Shown here: positions 17,642 to 25,654 of the stretch, piece by piece | Position numbering within the stretch: position 1 is the first letter of the stretch | How the letters are laid out: each line of letters starts with the position of its first letter | Source: Competibacter_A sp002352125 | GTDB taxonomy: Bacteria; Pseudomonadota; Gammaproteobacteria; Competibacterales; Competibacteraceae | DNA length: 64,000 nucleotides | Direction: 5' to 3' | Assembly: GCA_035441325.1 (NCBI GenBank) | Contig: DAOROA010000008.1 | Location: 28,348 to 92,347 of the forward strand | Notes under the pieces: model-generated | What the model saw: the letters and a program-made list of their open reading frames with translations, nothing else | What the model was told of the DNA's origin: nothing | The model's database searches: none | Position numbers and translations under genes: made by a program

Positions 17642-20476
17642 TTAGCCAACCAGCCTCAAACCCGGCGGCAACGCCTCGCCAAATATTCGGCCGGTATCGG
17701 CTTCGTCCAGTTCCACGATTTCCTGGACCATCCGCAGCCACGACACCGGCGCCTTGATCGCGCGCAATCGCTGGAGAACCCGCATCCGCAACGCTTCGTC
17801 CAGATCGCGCTCCCGGTCGCCGCTCAACCGTGCCAACAGCGTCGCGGCGAACGCGGCCGGCACCACCGTTCGCCAATCCAGCGCCAACACTCGTTCCAGC
17901 CAGACGGCCGCTGTCGCGGCCGGCACGACATCGTGCGCGCTGCCGTAAGCGGGAACCCGGGTACCCAAACGGCCGACCGCCCACCACAGTTGCGGCGACT
18001 CGATTTTACGCGCCAATCGTGCCCCTAACACTTCGCCCAATTCGACCTTGCGCGCTGCCGGCAACCGTTCCAGCACGCCGGCCAATCGCGCCATGTCTTC
18101 GACGCCCGGCTGTTTGTCCTTGGCCGCTTTGCCGGCCGGTGGGCGCAGCATCACCAACAGCTCGTCGCTCAACCGCGCCTGCGCCGCCGCGTCCAATCCG
18201 CCGGCCACCCGTCGCCACAGCGTCCACCATTCCGACCAGTTTTGCGCGTCCTGTCTGTATTGCACGCCCTGCTCGTACAGCGTCCACAACTGCCGCGTCC
18301 GCCAGTCGTCCAGCGGGTAGCCGAATCCCGGTCGCAGGCAATAACCGGCCAGACCAAACCACAACCGTTCGTGCTCCGCCGAGCGCCGCCGCCGCCGCAC
18401 TCCCGTCCACAGCACGCCGAACAATTCGCGCAACAGCGGCGTTTCCCAATTCTCGCGCTTGCCGAGCAAGCGTTCCAAATCGGCGCGCAGCGTCTTGATT
18501 TCCCTGGTTTCCACTTCGGCGCGAGCACCATAGAAGCGCTCCAGCCGGACCGCCGCGTCCGGAAAACGCGGATGCAGGCGGGACAGGGTCGCTGCGTCGC
18601 CACCGCGCAGTTGAAAAGCGAGCTGCCAGCGCCCCTCGTTCGCGCTCCCCTCGCGCACCGGAAGAGAGGCTGGGGATGAGGGCTTTACCGCTACGCATTC
18701 CACCTCCAGAGTACCAACCTCGGTTAGTTGGGTAAGCAGTTGCACCGGAATTTCGCCGGTGGTTTCGCTCTCGATCACCGTCGCGATGGGCGGCAGCGGC
18801 GCGAAATATTCCACGTCCAGAGCGACCACTTCGCCCGGCGGATACGCTGTGTCTCCGGTGGAAGATACGAGATGAAATTGCACCGGGGCTCCCAACCGCA
18901 GCGAGAAAACGCGATTCAACCGGACTGCCTGGCCTTCTTCCGCGCCGCGCGGCAACAAGCAAACTCCTCGTTTGTGGTCGCGTTCTCCATCGACCACCAG
19001 AAAATAGCTGCGCGCCGATCCGCCACCGATCCGCAAACCCTGGCCGCGCCGCGCCAGCCCGTAAGCCACCGCGCCGCGCGCCACCGCCAAATCGGGCTCG
19101 GGATTGTCCAGCCGCCGCAAACCCTGGCCGCGCCAGCCGCCCAGAATATCCAGCAATCGTCCGGCCAACGCCGCGCCGTGGAATACGCCGCCGTTCAGCA
19201 ACACCGCGTCCGGCATCGGTGGACGGTCCGGGAGCGCCCGCTCGCCCAGCGCCCGGCGGGAAACCTCGGCGTGTTGGGCCAAAAATGCCGCCAGATGGCG
19301 GCTGATGGCGGGATCGGCGGCGTAGGGCAGGCCGAATTCGACCACCGCCGCCCGTCGGCTTTGGGGGATTTCCTCGGGTCCAACCTGCGGCAAAAAACCG
19401 TCTACCAACAAAGATCGTACGTCGTCGCGGCCCAGTTCCGCCGACCGGGCACCACCGATCAGCCGGGCGCCGCCGCCCAGTACCGTTACCGGAGTTCGCT
19501 CCGGCGCGTCTTCCGTCAGCAGTCGTTCCTTGGCGCTCCGGCACTGTTGCAACAGTTGCGACAGTTCGCCGGCGTTCAACCGGCTGCCGCCCAAACGGGA
19601 CTCGACCGTCCTGGCCAGCGTCAAATCCATGTTGTCGCCGCCCAGCATGAGGTGTTCGCCCACCCCGATGCGCGTCAGGCGCGGTTCGGATTCGCTGGGC
19701 TCGATCTGGATCAGGGTCAGATCGGTGGTGCCACCGCCCACGTCGCAGACCAGCAGCAGCCGCGACTCGCCCAGTGCCGTCGCGATTTCGCCGCGATGGC
19801 GGTGCAACCAGTCGTAGCAAGCCGCCTGCGGCTCCTCCAGCAAACGCAGTTGCGGCAACCCCGCCAGCCGGGCCGCTTCTACGGTCAGCGTCCGCGCCGC
19901 TTCGTCGAACGAGGCCGGCACGGTCAACACCACTTCCTGTCGTTCCAAGGGCTGGCGCGGGAATCGCCGGTTCCAAGCTGCTTTGATGCAGGCCAGATAG
20001 CTGGCGCTGGCAGCGACCGGCGAGACCTTGGGGATTTCCTCCACCGCGCCCCAAGGCAGGATCGGCGCAGTGCGATCCACACCGGCGTGCGATAGCCAGC
20101 TTTTGGCGCTCGCGACCAACCGCCCCGGCACTCGCGTTCCGCGCTCTCGCGCCAGTTCGCCCAGCACCGCGTTGGCGACTTCGCCGGGGTCGGCGAACGA
20201 CCACGGCAATTGCACGTCTCCCGGCGCCAGCTCGCCTTCTGCCGGGTGGTAGCGTACCGAGGGCAGCAGCGGCCGGGCTGCTACCGCGCCGGGCGCAATC
20301 AACTGTTCGATGGGAAACAGATGGATGGCGGGGACCGGCGCAGCCCTCGCCTCTGGCCCCTCGCCCGGAGGAAGAGGAGAGGCAGCGAGAGCTTTTAGAT
20401 CGGCGTAGGCCACCACCGTATGGGTGGTGCCAAGATCGATCCCGACTAAATAGCGGGATGGGCTGTGTCGGGCGAT
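17642..20476 (-). CDS. Hsp70 family protein, long form (non-canonical start)
   Basis: A protein of about 944 residues: an Hsp70/actin-type ATPase half followed by a long C-terminal extension of the DUF3731 kind instead of a normal peptide-binding domain. ATPase motifs: VGIDLGTTHTVVAYAD (phosphate 1), LLVCDVGGGTTDLTL (phosphate 2) and AVLLNGGVFHGAAL (adenosine). The first GTG available (20416) would cut off the phosphate-1 motif. The frame extends upstream without any ATG, GTG or TTG to the TAA of the preceding Hsp70 gene; GGGGGAGA lies eight bases before an ATC at 20474-20476, giving MARHSPSRYLVGID. I therefore propose an ATC start, or a sequencing error. Two low-complexity blocks (SPLPPGEGPEARAA near the N-terminus and PSSPASLPVREGS) look like repeat insertions. 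Second Hsp70 of a four-gene operon. Confidence 0.88.
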   Translation of the reverse strand: MARHSPSRYLVGIDLGTTHTVVAYADLKALAASPLPPGEGPEARAAPVPAIHLFPIEQLIAPGAVAARPLLPSVRYHPAEGELAPGDVQLPWSFADPGEVANAVLGELARERGTRVPGRLVASAKSWLSHAGVDRTAPILPWGAVEEIPKVSPVAASASYLACIKAAWNRRFPRQPLERQEVVLTVPASFDEAARTLTVEAARLAGLPQLRLLEEPQAACYDWLHRHRGEIATALGESRLLLVCDVGGGTTDLTLIQIEPSESEPRLTRIGVGEHLMLGGDNMDLTLARTVESRLGGSRLNAGELSQLLQQCRSAKERLLTEDAPERTPVTVLGGGARLIGGARSAELGRDDVRSLLVDGFLPQVGPEEIPQSRRAAVVEFGLPYAADPAISRHLAAFLAQHAEVSRRALGERALPDRPPMPDAVLLNGGVFHGAALAGRLLDILGGWRGQGLRRLDNPEPDLAVARGAVAYGLARRGQGLRIGGGSARSYFLVVDGERDHKRGVCLLPRGAEEGQAVRLNRVFSLRLGAPVQFHLVSSTGDTAYPPGEVVALDVEYFAPLPPIATVIESETTGEIPVQLLTQLTEVGTLEVECVAVKPSSPASLPVREGSANEGRWQLAFQLRGGDAATLSRLHPRFPDAAVRLERFYGARAEVETREIKTLRADLERLLGKRENWETPLLRELFGVLWTGVRRRRRSAEHERLWFGLAGYCLRPGFGYPLDDWRTRQLWTLYEQGVQYRQDAQNWSEWWTLWRRVAGGLDAAAQARLSDELLVMLRPPAGKAAKDKQPGVEDMARLAGVLERLPAARKVELGEVLGARLARKIESPQLWWAVGRLGTRVPAYGSAHDVVPAATAAVWLERVLALDWRTVVPAAFAATLLARLSGDRERDLDEALRMRVLQRLRAIKAPVSWLRMVQEIVELDEADTGRIFGEALPPGLRLVG

Positions 20477-20479
20477 GGT

Positions 20480-22321
20480 TTAGTTCTCCCCCCGCACGTC
20501 GAACTCGATTTTCCAGGTTTCGCCGCCGGTGCGCGGTACCGCTTCCAGTCGCAGCGTGCCGACTTCGGTGACCGCCGCGTGTAGCCGCACCGGCACCACT
20601 TCGCCCGGCTGGCGGCCTTCGGCGGGCAAGGTCGCCTCGATTTCCTCCAGCTCCTCAATTTCCTCCGGCGCCCATTCTTCCAGTACCGCGCCGACGTGAT
20701 CGGTGCGGCGCACCGAGGAACCGAAGAAGCGGAACCGCACCGGCTCGCCGATCACGAGGCCGACTTCCTGCGGCGGCAACTCGGCTTGGGTTCCCTCTTC
20801 CATGCCGAACGGGGCGATGCACAGAGCTTCGATGGGCGGCTCCATGCCCGGCACCGCCGGCGTGGCGCTCTCCACCCCGACGTAGTAGGACTTGGCGGTG
20901 CCGCCGCGAATCCGCACCCCGCGCCCACGCCGCACGTAACCGTAATAGGCCGCACCGCGCGCCACCGCCAGGTCGAGATCGGCACCTTCCAACAACCGCA
21001 CCGGCGGGGCGTGTTCGGCGGCCAGCCAGCCGTTCAGCACCTCCAAGGTTCGGTCCAGCAACGACCGGGCCTTGAACACGCCGCCATTGAACAGCACGGC
21101 GGTGGGATGCAGAAAACTGGCACCTTCCGGCAGACGGTCCTCGAAACCGGCCAGATCGCGGGTCGCGCCCACCTGCCGGGCCAGGAACGCCGCCAGATGA
21201 CGCGTCATGGCCGGGTCTTGCGCGTAGGGCAAACCCAATTTGGTCAGTGCCGCCCGCGCCCGGCTGGCTGGCCGGGCCGAGGCCTCCACCCAAGGGAAGA
21301 AGCCTTCCACCAGATTCCGGGTCACTTCGTCGCGGGTCAGCTCGGTTCGCAGCGTGCCGCCGATCAGCTTGGAACCCCGGCTCGGCACGACTACCGGCAC
21401 GGCCTCGACCGCCGCGTCACCGAGCAGGATTTCCTTGGCACTACGGCAACCGTGGGTGAGCCCCTGCAACTGCCAGGGATCGAGTTGGGTTCCCTGTTCG
21501 GCCAGCTTGGCGCGAACCGCGTGCGCCAGCGCCAAGTCCATGTTGTCGCCGCCCAGCAGAATATGGTCGCCCACCGCCACCCGCACCAGTTCCAGCGAAC
21601 CGTCGCGTTCGGTCACCGCGATCAACGAGAAGTCGGCGGTGCCGCCGCCCAAGTCGATCACCAAAATAATGTCGCCGACCCGGACTTGTTTGCGCCACTC
21701 TCCCCGCGCTGCCAGAATCCAGTGATAAAGCGCCGCCTGTGGCTCCTCCAGCAGCACCAGATGGCCCAAGCCCACCGCTTCGGCGGCTTCGGCGGTCAGC
21801 TCGCGCGCGGCGGGGTCGAAGGAAGCCGGCACGGTCAGCACCACGTCCTGTCCGGTCAGTGGCGCGTCGGGATAGCGCTGGTCCCACGCGGCGCGCAAAT
21901 GCTCCAGATAGCGCATCGACGCTTGCAGTGGCGACACGCGTTCCACTTCGTCCGGCGCCTCAACCGGCAGAATCGCCGCACGCCGGTCCACGCCGGGGTG
22001 GCACAACCAGCTTTTGGCGCTGGACACCAGCCGGATCGGCGTGCGGCCCCCCATGGCGCGGGCCAGTTCGCCGACCACGAACGGCAATCGCTCGCCCCAC
22101 GGCAGGGTGCGGTCATCCGGCCGCAGCTCGTCGGGATGCGGCAAATACAGAAACGACGGCAGCATCGGCCGCTCCTCGACTGCGCCAGGCGCGGTGAGCT
22201 GCGGGATCGGCACGGTCCACTGCGCCACGTCGTCTTGGTCGCTGGCAACCAGATCCACCGCCGCCATCACGCAATGCGTGGTGCCCAAGTCGATGCCGAC
22301 GGCATAGCGAGCATCGCTCAT
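20480..22321 (-). CDS. Hsp70 family protein
   Basis: A 613-residue Hsp70-family ATPase. The nucleotide-binding motifs are all present: YAVGIDLGTTHCVMAAVD at the N-terminus, ILVIDLGGGTADFSLIAV, and TAVLFNGGVFKARSLL. The C-terminal part is a beta-rich domain of about 130 residues that ends VGTLRLEAVPRT, shorter and unlike DnaK. The ATG at 22321 has GGAGGTGGAGCT directly before it and overlaps the DUF2760 stop by four bases (ATGA). The stop TAA is in the same frame as the next Hsp70 and only two codons before its proposed start, so readthrough would fuse them. Such Hsp70 pairs beside DUF2760 are found in several proteobacteria; clients are unknown. Cytoplasmic. Confidence 0.92.
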   Translation of the reverse strand: MSDARYAVGIDLGTTHCVMAAVDLVASDQDDVAQWTVPIPQLTAPGAVEERPMLPSFLYLPHPDELRPDDRTLPWGERLPFVVGELARAMGGRTPIRLVSSAKSWLCHPGVDRRAAILPVEAPDEVERVSPLQASMRYLEHLRAAWDQRYPDAPLTGQDVVLTVPASFDPAARELTAEAAEAVGLGHLVLLEEPQAALYHWILAARGEWRKQVRVGDIILVIDLGGGTADFSLIAVTERDGSLELVRVAVGDHILLGGDNMDLALAHAVRAKLAEQGTQLDPWQLQGLTHGCRSAKEILLGDAAVEAVPVVVPSRGSKLIGGTLRTELTRDEVTRNLVEGFFPWVEASARPASRARAALTKLGLPYAQDPAMTRHLAAFLARQVGATRDLAGFEDRLPEGASFLHPTAVLFNGGVFKARSLLDRTLEVLNGWLAAEHAPPVRLLEGADLDLAVARGAAYYGYVRRGRGVRIRGGTAKSYYVGVESATPAVPGMEPPIEALCIAPFGMEEGTQAELPPQEVGLVIGEPVRFRFFGSSVRRTDHVGAVLEEWAPEEIEELEEIEATLPAEGRQPGEVVPVRLHAAVTEVGTLRLEAVPRTGGETWKIEFDVRGEN

Positions 22322-22869
22322 AGCTCCACCTCCGCCGGGGCCAACACCCGGACGTCGTGACCTTCTGCCAGTTTCGGCAGCGTGATCTGGGCCACCCGCC
22401 AGCCTCGATGCATCAACGTGCCGGTAAACGGCGGCTGGCCGACCACGTTGCCGGTCAAACGCACCGCCGCGGCATCGAAACCGGCCGCCAGCGTCAACCG
22501 CTCACCCTCGGCCTCGGTCCGCACCGGCTCGATCTGGAGATGGTCGCGGACCACTTTGCGGCAACCCTCGTGCACTACCCGAGCGGCCCCGCCGATCTCG
22601 GCATCCGAATAGGCGGTGACGTTCTCTTCGAGGAAATCCACGAACCGGCCTTCCTGTTGGAACAAGGCCAACAATTGCAAGGCGGACTCGGGCAAAGTTT
22701 CCCTGAGAGGTGCCGGTTTGGGCTGCTCGCCGGATAACGCGGAGGGTGCCGGCCCGCCCCGCTCCAGCCGCAGCACGCCCTCGGCAAACTCGCCGTCGAC
22801 CACGATCCGCCAGAAAGCGCGCAGCGCTAGAGCCAGCCGGGTTAAAAAGCTCGGTTGCGAAACATTCAT
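22318..22869 (-). CDS. DUF2760 domain protein
   Basis: A 183-residue protein matching DUF2760. Recognisable segments are the N-terminal amphipathic helix RLALALRAFWRIVVDGEFA, the core LQLLALFQQEGRFVDFLEE followed by NVTAYSDAEIGGAARVVH, and the C-terminal beta part GTLMHRGWRVAQITLPKL. No catalytic motif or membrane segment. The family is regularly linked to Hsp70-like genes, and here its stop overlaps the first Hsp70 start (ATGA), so it heads a four-gene operon. A role as co-factor or adaptor for the Hsp70 pair is inference from context. ATG 22869 has AGGAG nine bases upstream. Confidence 0.85.
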   Translation of the reverse strand: MNVSQPSFLTRLALALRAFWRIVVDGEFAEGVLRLERGGPAPSALSGEQPKPAPLRETLPESALQLLALFQQEGRFVDFLEENVTAYSDAEIGGAARVVHEGCRKVVRDHLQIEPVRTEAEGERLTLAAGFDAAAVRLTGNVVGQPPFTGTLMHRGWRVAQITLPKLAEGHDVRVLAPAEVEL

Positions 22870-23112
22870 GAAAGCAAACTCCTGCAAAACGAACTGACCG
22901 ATCTTGTATCCTATCATGCGCTGGCAACCCGCCAACTACCGCAAAACCATCCCCGAACCGAACGATTTGGCTTATGATGTCGTTGGCAGTGACCGGTTCG
23001 CTCGGCTAAATTTCCAGACAGCAGCGCAGGTCGTCCGGTTTTTGGCTTTTGCCCGGCAACGATGACGCACGAACGAGAATGAGATACGCAAGATCACTCC
23101 AGGAGTGGCAGC

Positions 23113-23481
23113 ATGGCCCGCATACTGATTGTCGATGACTCGCCTACGCAGACGCTGAGTCTCGCCAAGATACTCAAAAAGCATGGGCACGACGTGATGA
23201 CGGCCAAAGATGGCGCCGAGGGTGTCGAAGTGGCCAAGGCGGAACTACCGGACTTGGTCCTCATGGATGTAGTCATGCCCAGGGTCAACGGATTTCAGGC
23301 CACCCGGCAGATCACCAAGACGCCCTCCACCAGCCATATTCCCGTGATCATCGTCACGACCAAGGATCAGGAAACCGACAAGATCTGGGGTGCGCGGCAG
23401 GGCGCAAAAGGATACGTCATCAAACCGGTAGAAGAAGCCATGCTCATCGAAACCATCAAGCCGTTTCTCCCCAAGGCGTAG
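23113..23481 (+). CDS. Single-domain response regulator, PilH-like
   Basis: A 122-residue stand-alone receiver domain with no output domain. It has the acidic pair Asp8-Asp9, phospho-acceptor Asp52 (LVLMDVVMP), the switch Thr near 82 (IIVTTKD) and Lys104 (YVIKP). The start MARILIVDDSPTQTLSLAK and the phrase PSTSHIPVIIVTTKDQETDK are typical of PilH/PilG-type regulators of twitching motility or related chemosensory pathways. The ribosome site CCAGGAGTGG fits ATG 23113. No pil or che gene is adjacent, so its partner kinase is elsewhere. It is divergent from the Hsp70 operon. A 7-bp hairpin (TTTCCGC/GCGGAAA, 23482-23502) follows the stop without a T-run. Confidence 0.92.
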   Translation: MARILIVDDSPTQTLSLAKILKKHGHDVMTAKDGAEGVEVAKAELPDLVLMDVVMPRVNGFQATRQITKTPSTSHIPVIIVTTKDQETDKIWGARQGAKGYVIKPVEEAMLIETIKPFLPKA

Positions 23482-23581
23482 TTTCCGCATGCGGAGCGGA
23501 AATGCGCTCCTGCCGTTCCTTCGATGTCGATCTTCCGTTCGTCGCCTGCGTCCTTCGTCTCCCGGTTTGCCGGGACGCCGT

Positions 23582-24220
23582 TCAAACTTCGGTCCCGGCC
23601 GTTCGCCGCCAGCCCTTTCGCAATACCGCCAGCGCCGCGTTGATCTCTCGCAAGCGCTGGCCGTCGCCGCCCCGATCCGGATGATGGCACATCGCCAAAC
23701 GCCGGTAGCGCCGCTTGATCGCGGCATCGTCTACCGGGTCTTGCAGCCCCAGTTCCGCCAGCGCCGCCTGGCGCCGGCCGTTTGCCCGCCGGGCCGCATG
23801 GAACTGGCGTAGCAACTCGACTACTTCGGCGGCAGTGGTCGCCTGCCACCGCCTCAAATCGGCGTACCATCCCGCCACATCGCCGGAAGCGGACGGAGCG
23901 AGGGATAGGATATCCGCTTGGGCGGCATCCGCCGGTGCAGCGCGTTCCAGCGCGATGCGTAGCGGACCGATCACCAACCGGCCACTCCGTTCCCGACTCA
24001 AGCGATCCCGCAGCCGATAAAGCGCGTGGAACAGCAAAAAATGGCCGCGAAACAGGCTGAGCGGCTGGCGCGCGTCGAAGTTGGCGAACGAGGGATGCGT
24101 TTTACGCAAGCACTTCAACAGCTCGTGCTCGCTCAGGCCGGCGGGATTCCCGTTTAGCAGCACCAGCAGTTGCGCCTCAAGATCCGCCACGGCTTCCGGG
24201 GAGGGAACGGCGTCGTTCAT
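23582..24220 (-). CDS. DnaJ-related protein with C-terminal J domain
   Basis: A 212-residue protein with an N-terminal DNAJ-related region (LEAQLLVLLNGNPAGLSEHE, LLKCLRKTHPSFANF, then FLLFHALYRLRDRL) and a C-terminal J domain carrying the HPD motif in CHHPDRGGD. J proteins stimulate Hsp70 ATPases; the two Hsp70-like genes at 17.6-22.3 kb are plausible partners, but the pairing is inference. The ATG at 24220 overlaps the stop of the anti-sigma-type gene (ATGA), so it is the last gene of the VWA/sigma/anti-sigma set. A longer frame upstream of 24220 is a shadow of that gene. Confidence 0.88.
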   Translation of the reverse strand: MNDAVPSPEAVADLEAQLLVLLNGNPAGLSEHELLKCLRKTHPSFANFDARQPLSLFRGHFLLFHALYRLRDRLSRERSGRLVIGPLRIALERAAPADAAQADILSLAPSASGDVAGWYADLRRWQATTAAEVVELLRQFHAARRANGRRQAALAELGLQDPVDDAAIKRRYRRLAMCHHPDRGGDGQRLREINAALAVLRKGWRRTAGTEV

Positions 24221-24998
24221 CGCGGAGAAGCCGCCGCATCCAAGGGATAATCGGGATACGCGCGCCGGAATTCCGCCATGCTGGCGTCGGCTTCCGCCGT
24301 GCGGCCTTGGCGGCGGAGTTCGGCGATTTCCGCCAGCCATTCCACCGGTTGGCGACGGGATAGCCGGTCCCGGACCACCGCCGGTTTTTTTTCTTCCGCT
24401 GGCGCCGGCGCCATTTCGGACATCTCTCCTTTTTCCCGCGCTACCGGCACCATCGAACGCTGCTTGGATACCGAGGGCCTGGCGGGAGCCGATTGCAGCG
24501 TGGCGGATGCAGCGGGAGCCGGTCGCGATACCTGCGGCAATGCCCCGCCTGCCGATGCGGGCGGGGGGGATATGGCTGGCGACGCGGGGGGCGGGGGCGC
24601 GGCGGCTGGCGGCTCGGCGCGCGGAAGCTCGCGCTCGGCCGACAGCGATCCAGTGCGTCCGGTTGCAACGGCGTCCGCCTCGGTGGCGGGCGTTGCCAAG
24701 GATCGAGGCGCTTCCATCTTCGGCGACACGCCCAAGCCGCCAGTCTCTTGGATCGTTCGCACGACGCCCACCGCCAGAACCACCGTCGCCGCCAGCGCCA
24801 GCGGTACGGTCCACCGGCTCNNNNNNNNNNNNNNNNNNNNNNNNNNNNNNNNNNNNNNNNNNNNNNNNNNNNNNNNACTGCCGCTTCCGCTGCTGCCAGG
24901 ATGCGCCGGTCCAACCAAACCGGCGGCTCGACCGCGCGGGTTTCCCGGTACAGGACGGACAGCCGTTCGTCGTGGAGCTCGTCGTATCGGTCGGTCAT
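24217..24998 (-). CDS. Probable membrane anti-sigma factor (interrupted by assembly gap)
   Basis: The gene starts at ATG 24998 (MTDRYDELHDERLSVLYRE), overlapping the ECF sigma gene stop by four bases, and ends at 24217. The N-terminal 40 residues are cytoplasmic and acidic. After the N gap comes one transmembrane helix (WTVPLALAATVVLAVGVV), then a long Pro/Ala-rich periplasmic linker and a C-terminal helical motif (LAEIAELRRQGRTAEADASM, then FRRAYPDYPL). The architecture and the position after a sigma factor support an anti-sigma or sigma-regulatory protein, but no zinc-finger anti-sigma motif is visible, so the call is contextual. The two sides are in different frames across the 56 Ns, so the true gap length differs from 56 by a non-multiple of three. 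Confidence 0.65.
24821..24876. other. Assembly gap (56 Ns)
   Basis: A run of 56 N lies within the anti-sigma-type gene, just before its transmembrane segment. The flanking frames are incompatible with exactly 56 missing bases, so the length is an estimate. It is probably a hard-to-sequence GC-rich stretch. Confidence 0.99.
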
Positions 24999-25561
24999 GA
25001 CGCGCCTCCCAAACCTTGCCGCAACCGGGCCAGGGCATAACGCAGGCGGCTTTTGACGGTCTCCCGGCCAGTTCCGGTGGCTTGGGCGATTTCCTCCAAC
25101 GACAATCCTGCTTCCTCCTTGAGCAACATCGCCTCGCGCTGGGCTTCAGGCAGTTCCGCCAGCAGCTCCAGCAAGCGTTCGGACTGGCGGCGGCGGTCTT
25201 CCTCGACCTCGGGTTGACCGTCTTCCGGAGCGGGTATTTCGGCCCACTCCGGACAGTCGTCGGCATAAGACAAAGGCAAACCCCGCGCGCTGGCCCGATA
25301 GTGATCCACCAGCCGATTGTGGGCGATCCGGTAGAGCCATGTGGCAAACCGGGCTTGCACGGCGTAACCGGACCGGGCGGCGATCAGCTTGAGCCAAACG
25401 TCCTGAAACAGCTCCTCCGCTACCGTTGGCTGGCCGCATTGACGCAGCAGATAGCGATACAGCGATCCCTTGTGGCGGGCATACAGCCGGCCGAAGGCGC
25501 CGGCGTCGCCGTTCCGGTAACGCAGCATGAGGGTTTCGTCGGCATCGTCGTCGGTCTGCAT
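24995..25561 (-). CDS. RNA polymerase ECF sigma factor
   Basis: A 188-residue sigma-70 family factor of the extracytoplasmic-function group. Region 2 is visible as LMLRYRNGDAGAFGRLYARH, AEELFQDVWLKL and FATWLYRIAHNRLVDHYR; region 4 as LPEAQREAMLLKEEAGLSLE with the helix-turn-helix EIAQATGTGRETVKSRLRYA. An acidic linker joins them. It would direct RNA polymerase to its own regulon, likely including this operon. Its stop overlaps the start of the anti-sigma-type gene, the classic arrangement. The upstream VWA lipoprotein gene ends 93 bp away. Similar VWA-sigma-antisigma sets are seen in other proteobacteria. Confidence 0.93.
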   Translation of the reverse strand: MQTDDDADETLMLRYRNGDAGAFGRLYARHKGSLYRYLLRQCGQPTVAEELFQDVWLKLIAARSGYAVQARFATWLYRIAHNRLVDHYRASARGLPLSYADDCPEWAEIPAPEDGQPEVEEDRRRQSERLLELLAELPEAQREAMLLKEEAGLSLEEIAQATGTGRETVKSRLRYALARLRQGLGGAS

Positions 25562-25654
25562 GGGAAGGGCACTTTACCCGCCTGCCCGGCGACGGGGAAG
25601 CCCCGCCTGCAAACCCTCATCTCTCCCCTATTCCAAAGCGAGAAGGATGCCGAT

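Noticed and set aside
24221..24814. Extension of the DnaJ-related frame to 24814
   Set aside because: It is a shadow of the anti-sigma-type gene; the ATG at 24220 overlaps that gene's stop in the usual coupled way.
24999..25347. Frame running from the sigma gene through the N gap
   Set aside because: It is an artefact of the arbitrary gap length; the true anti-sigma start is ATG 24998 in the other frame.
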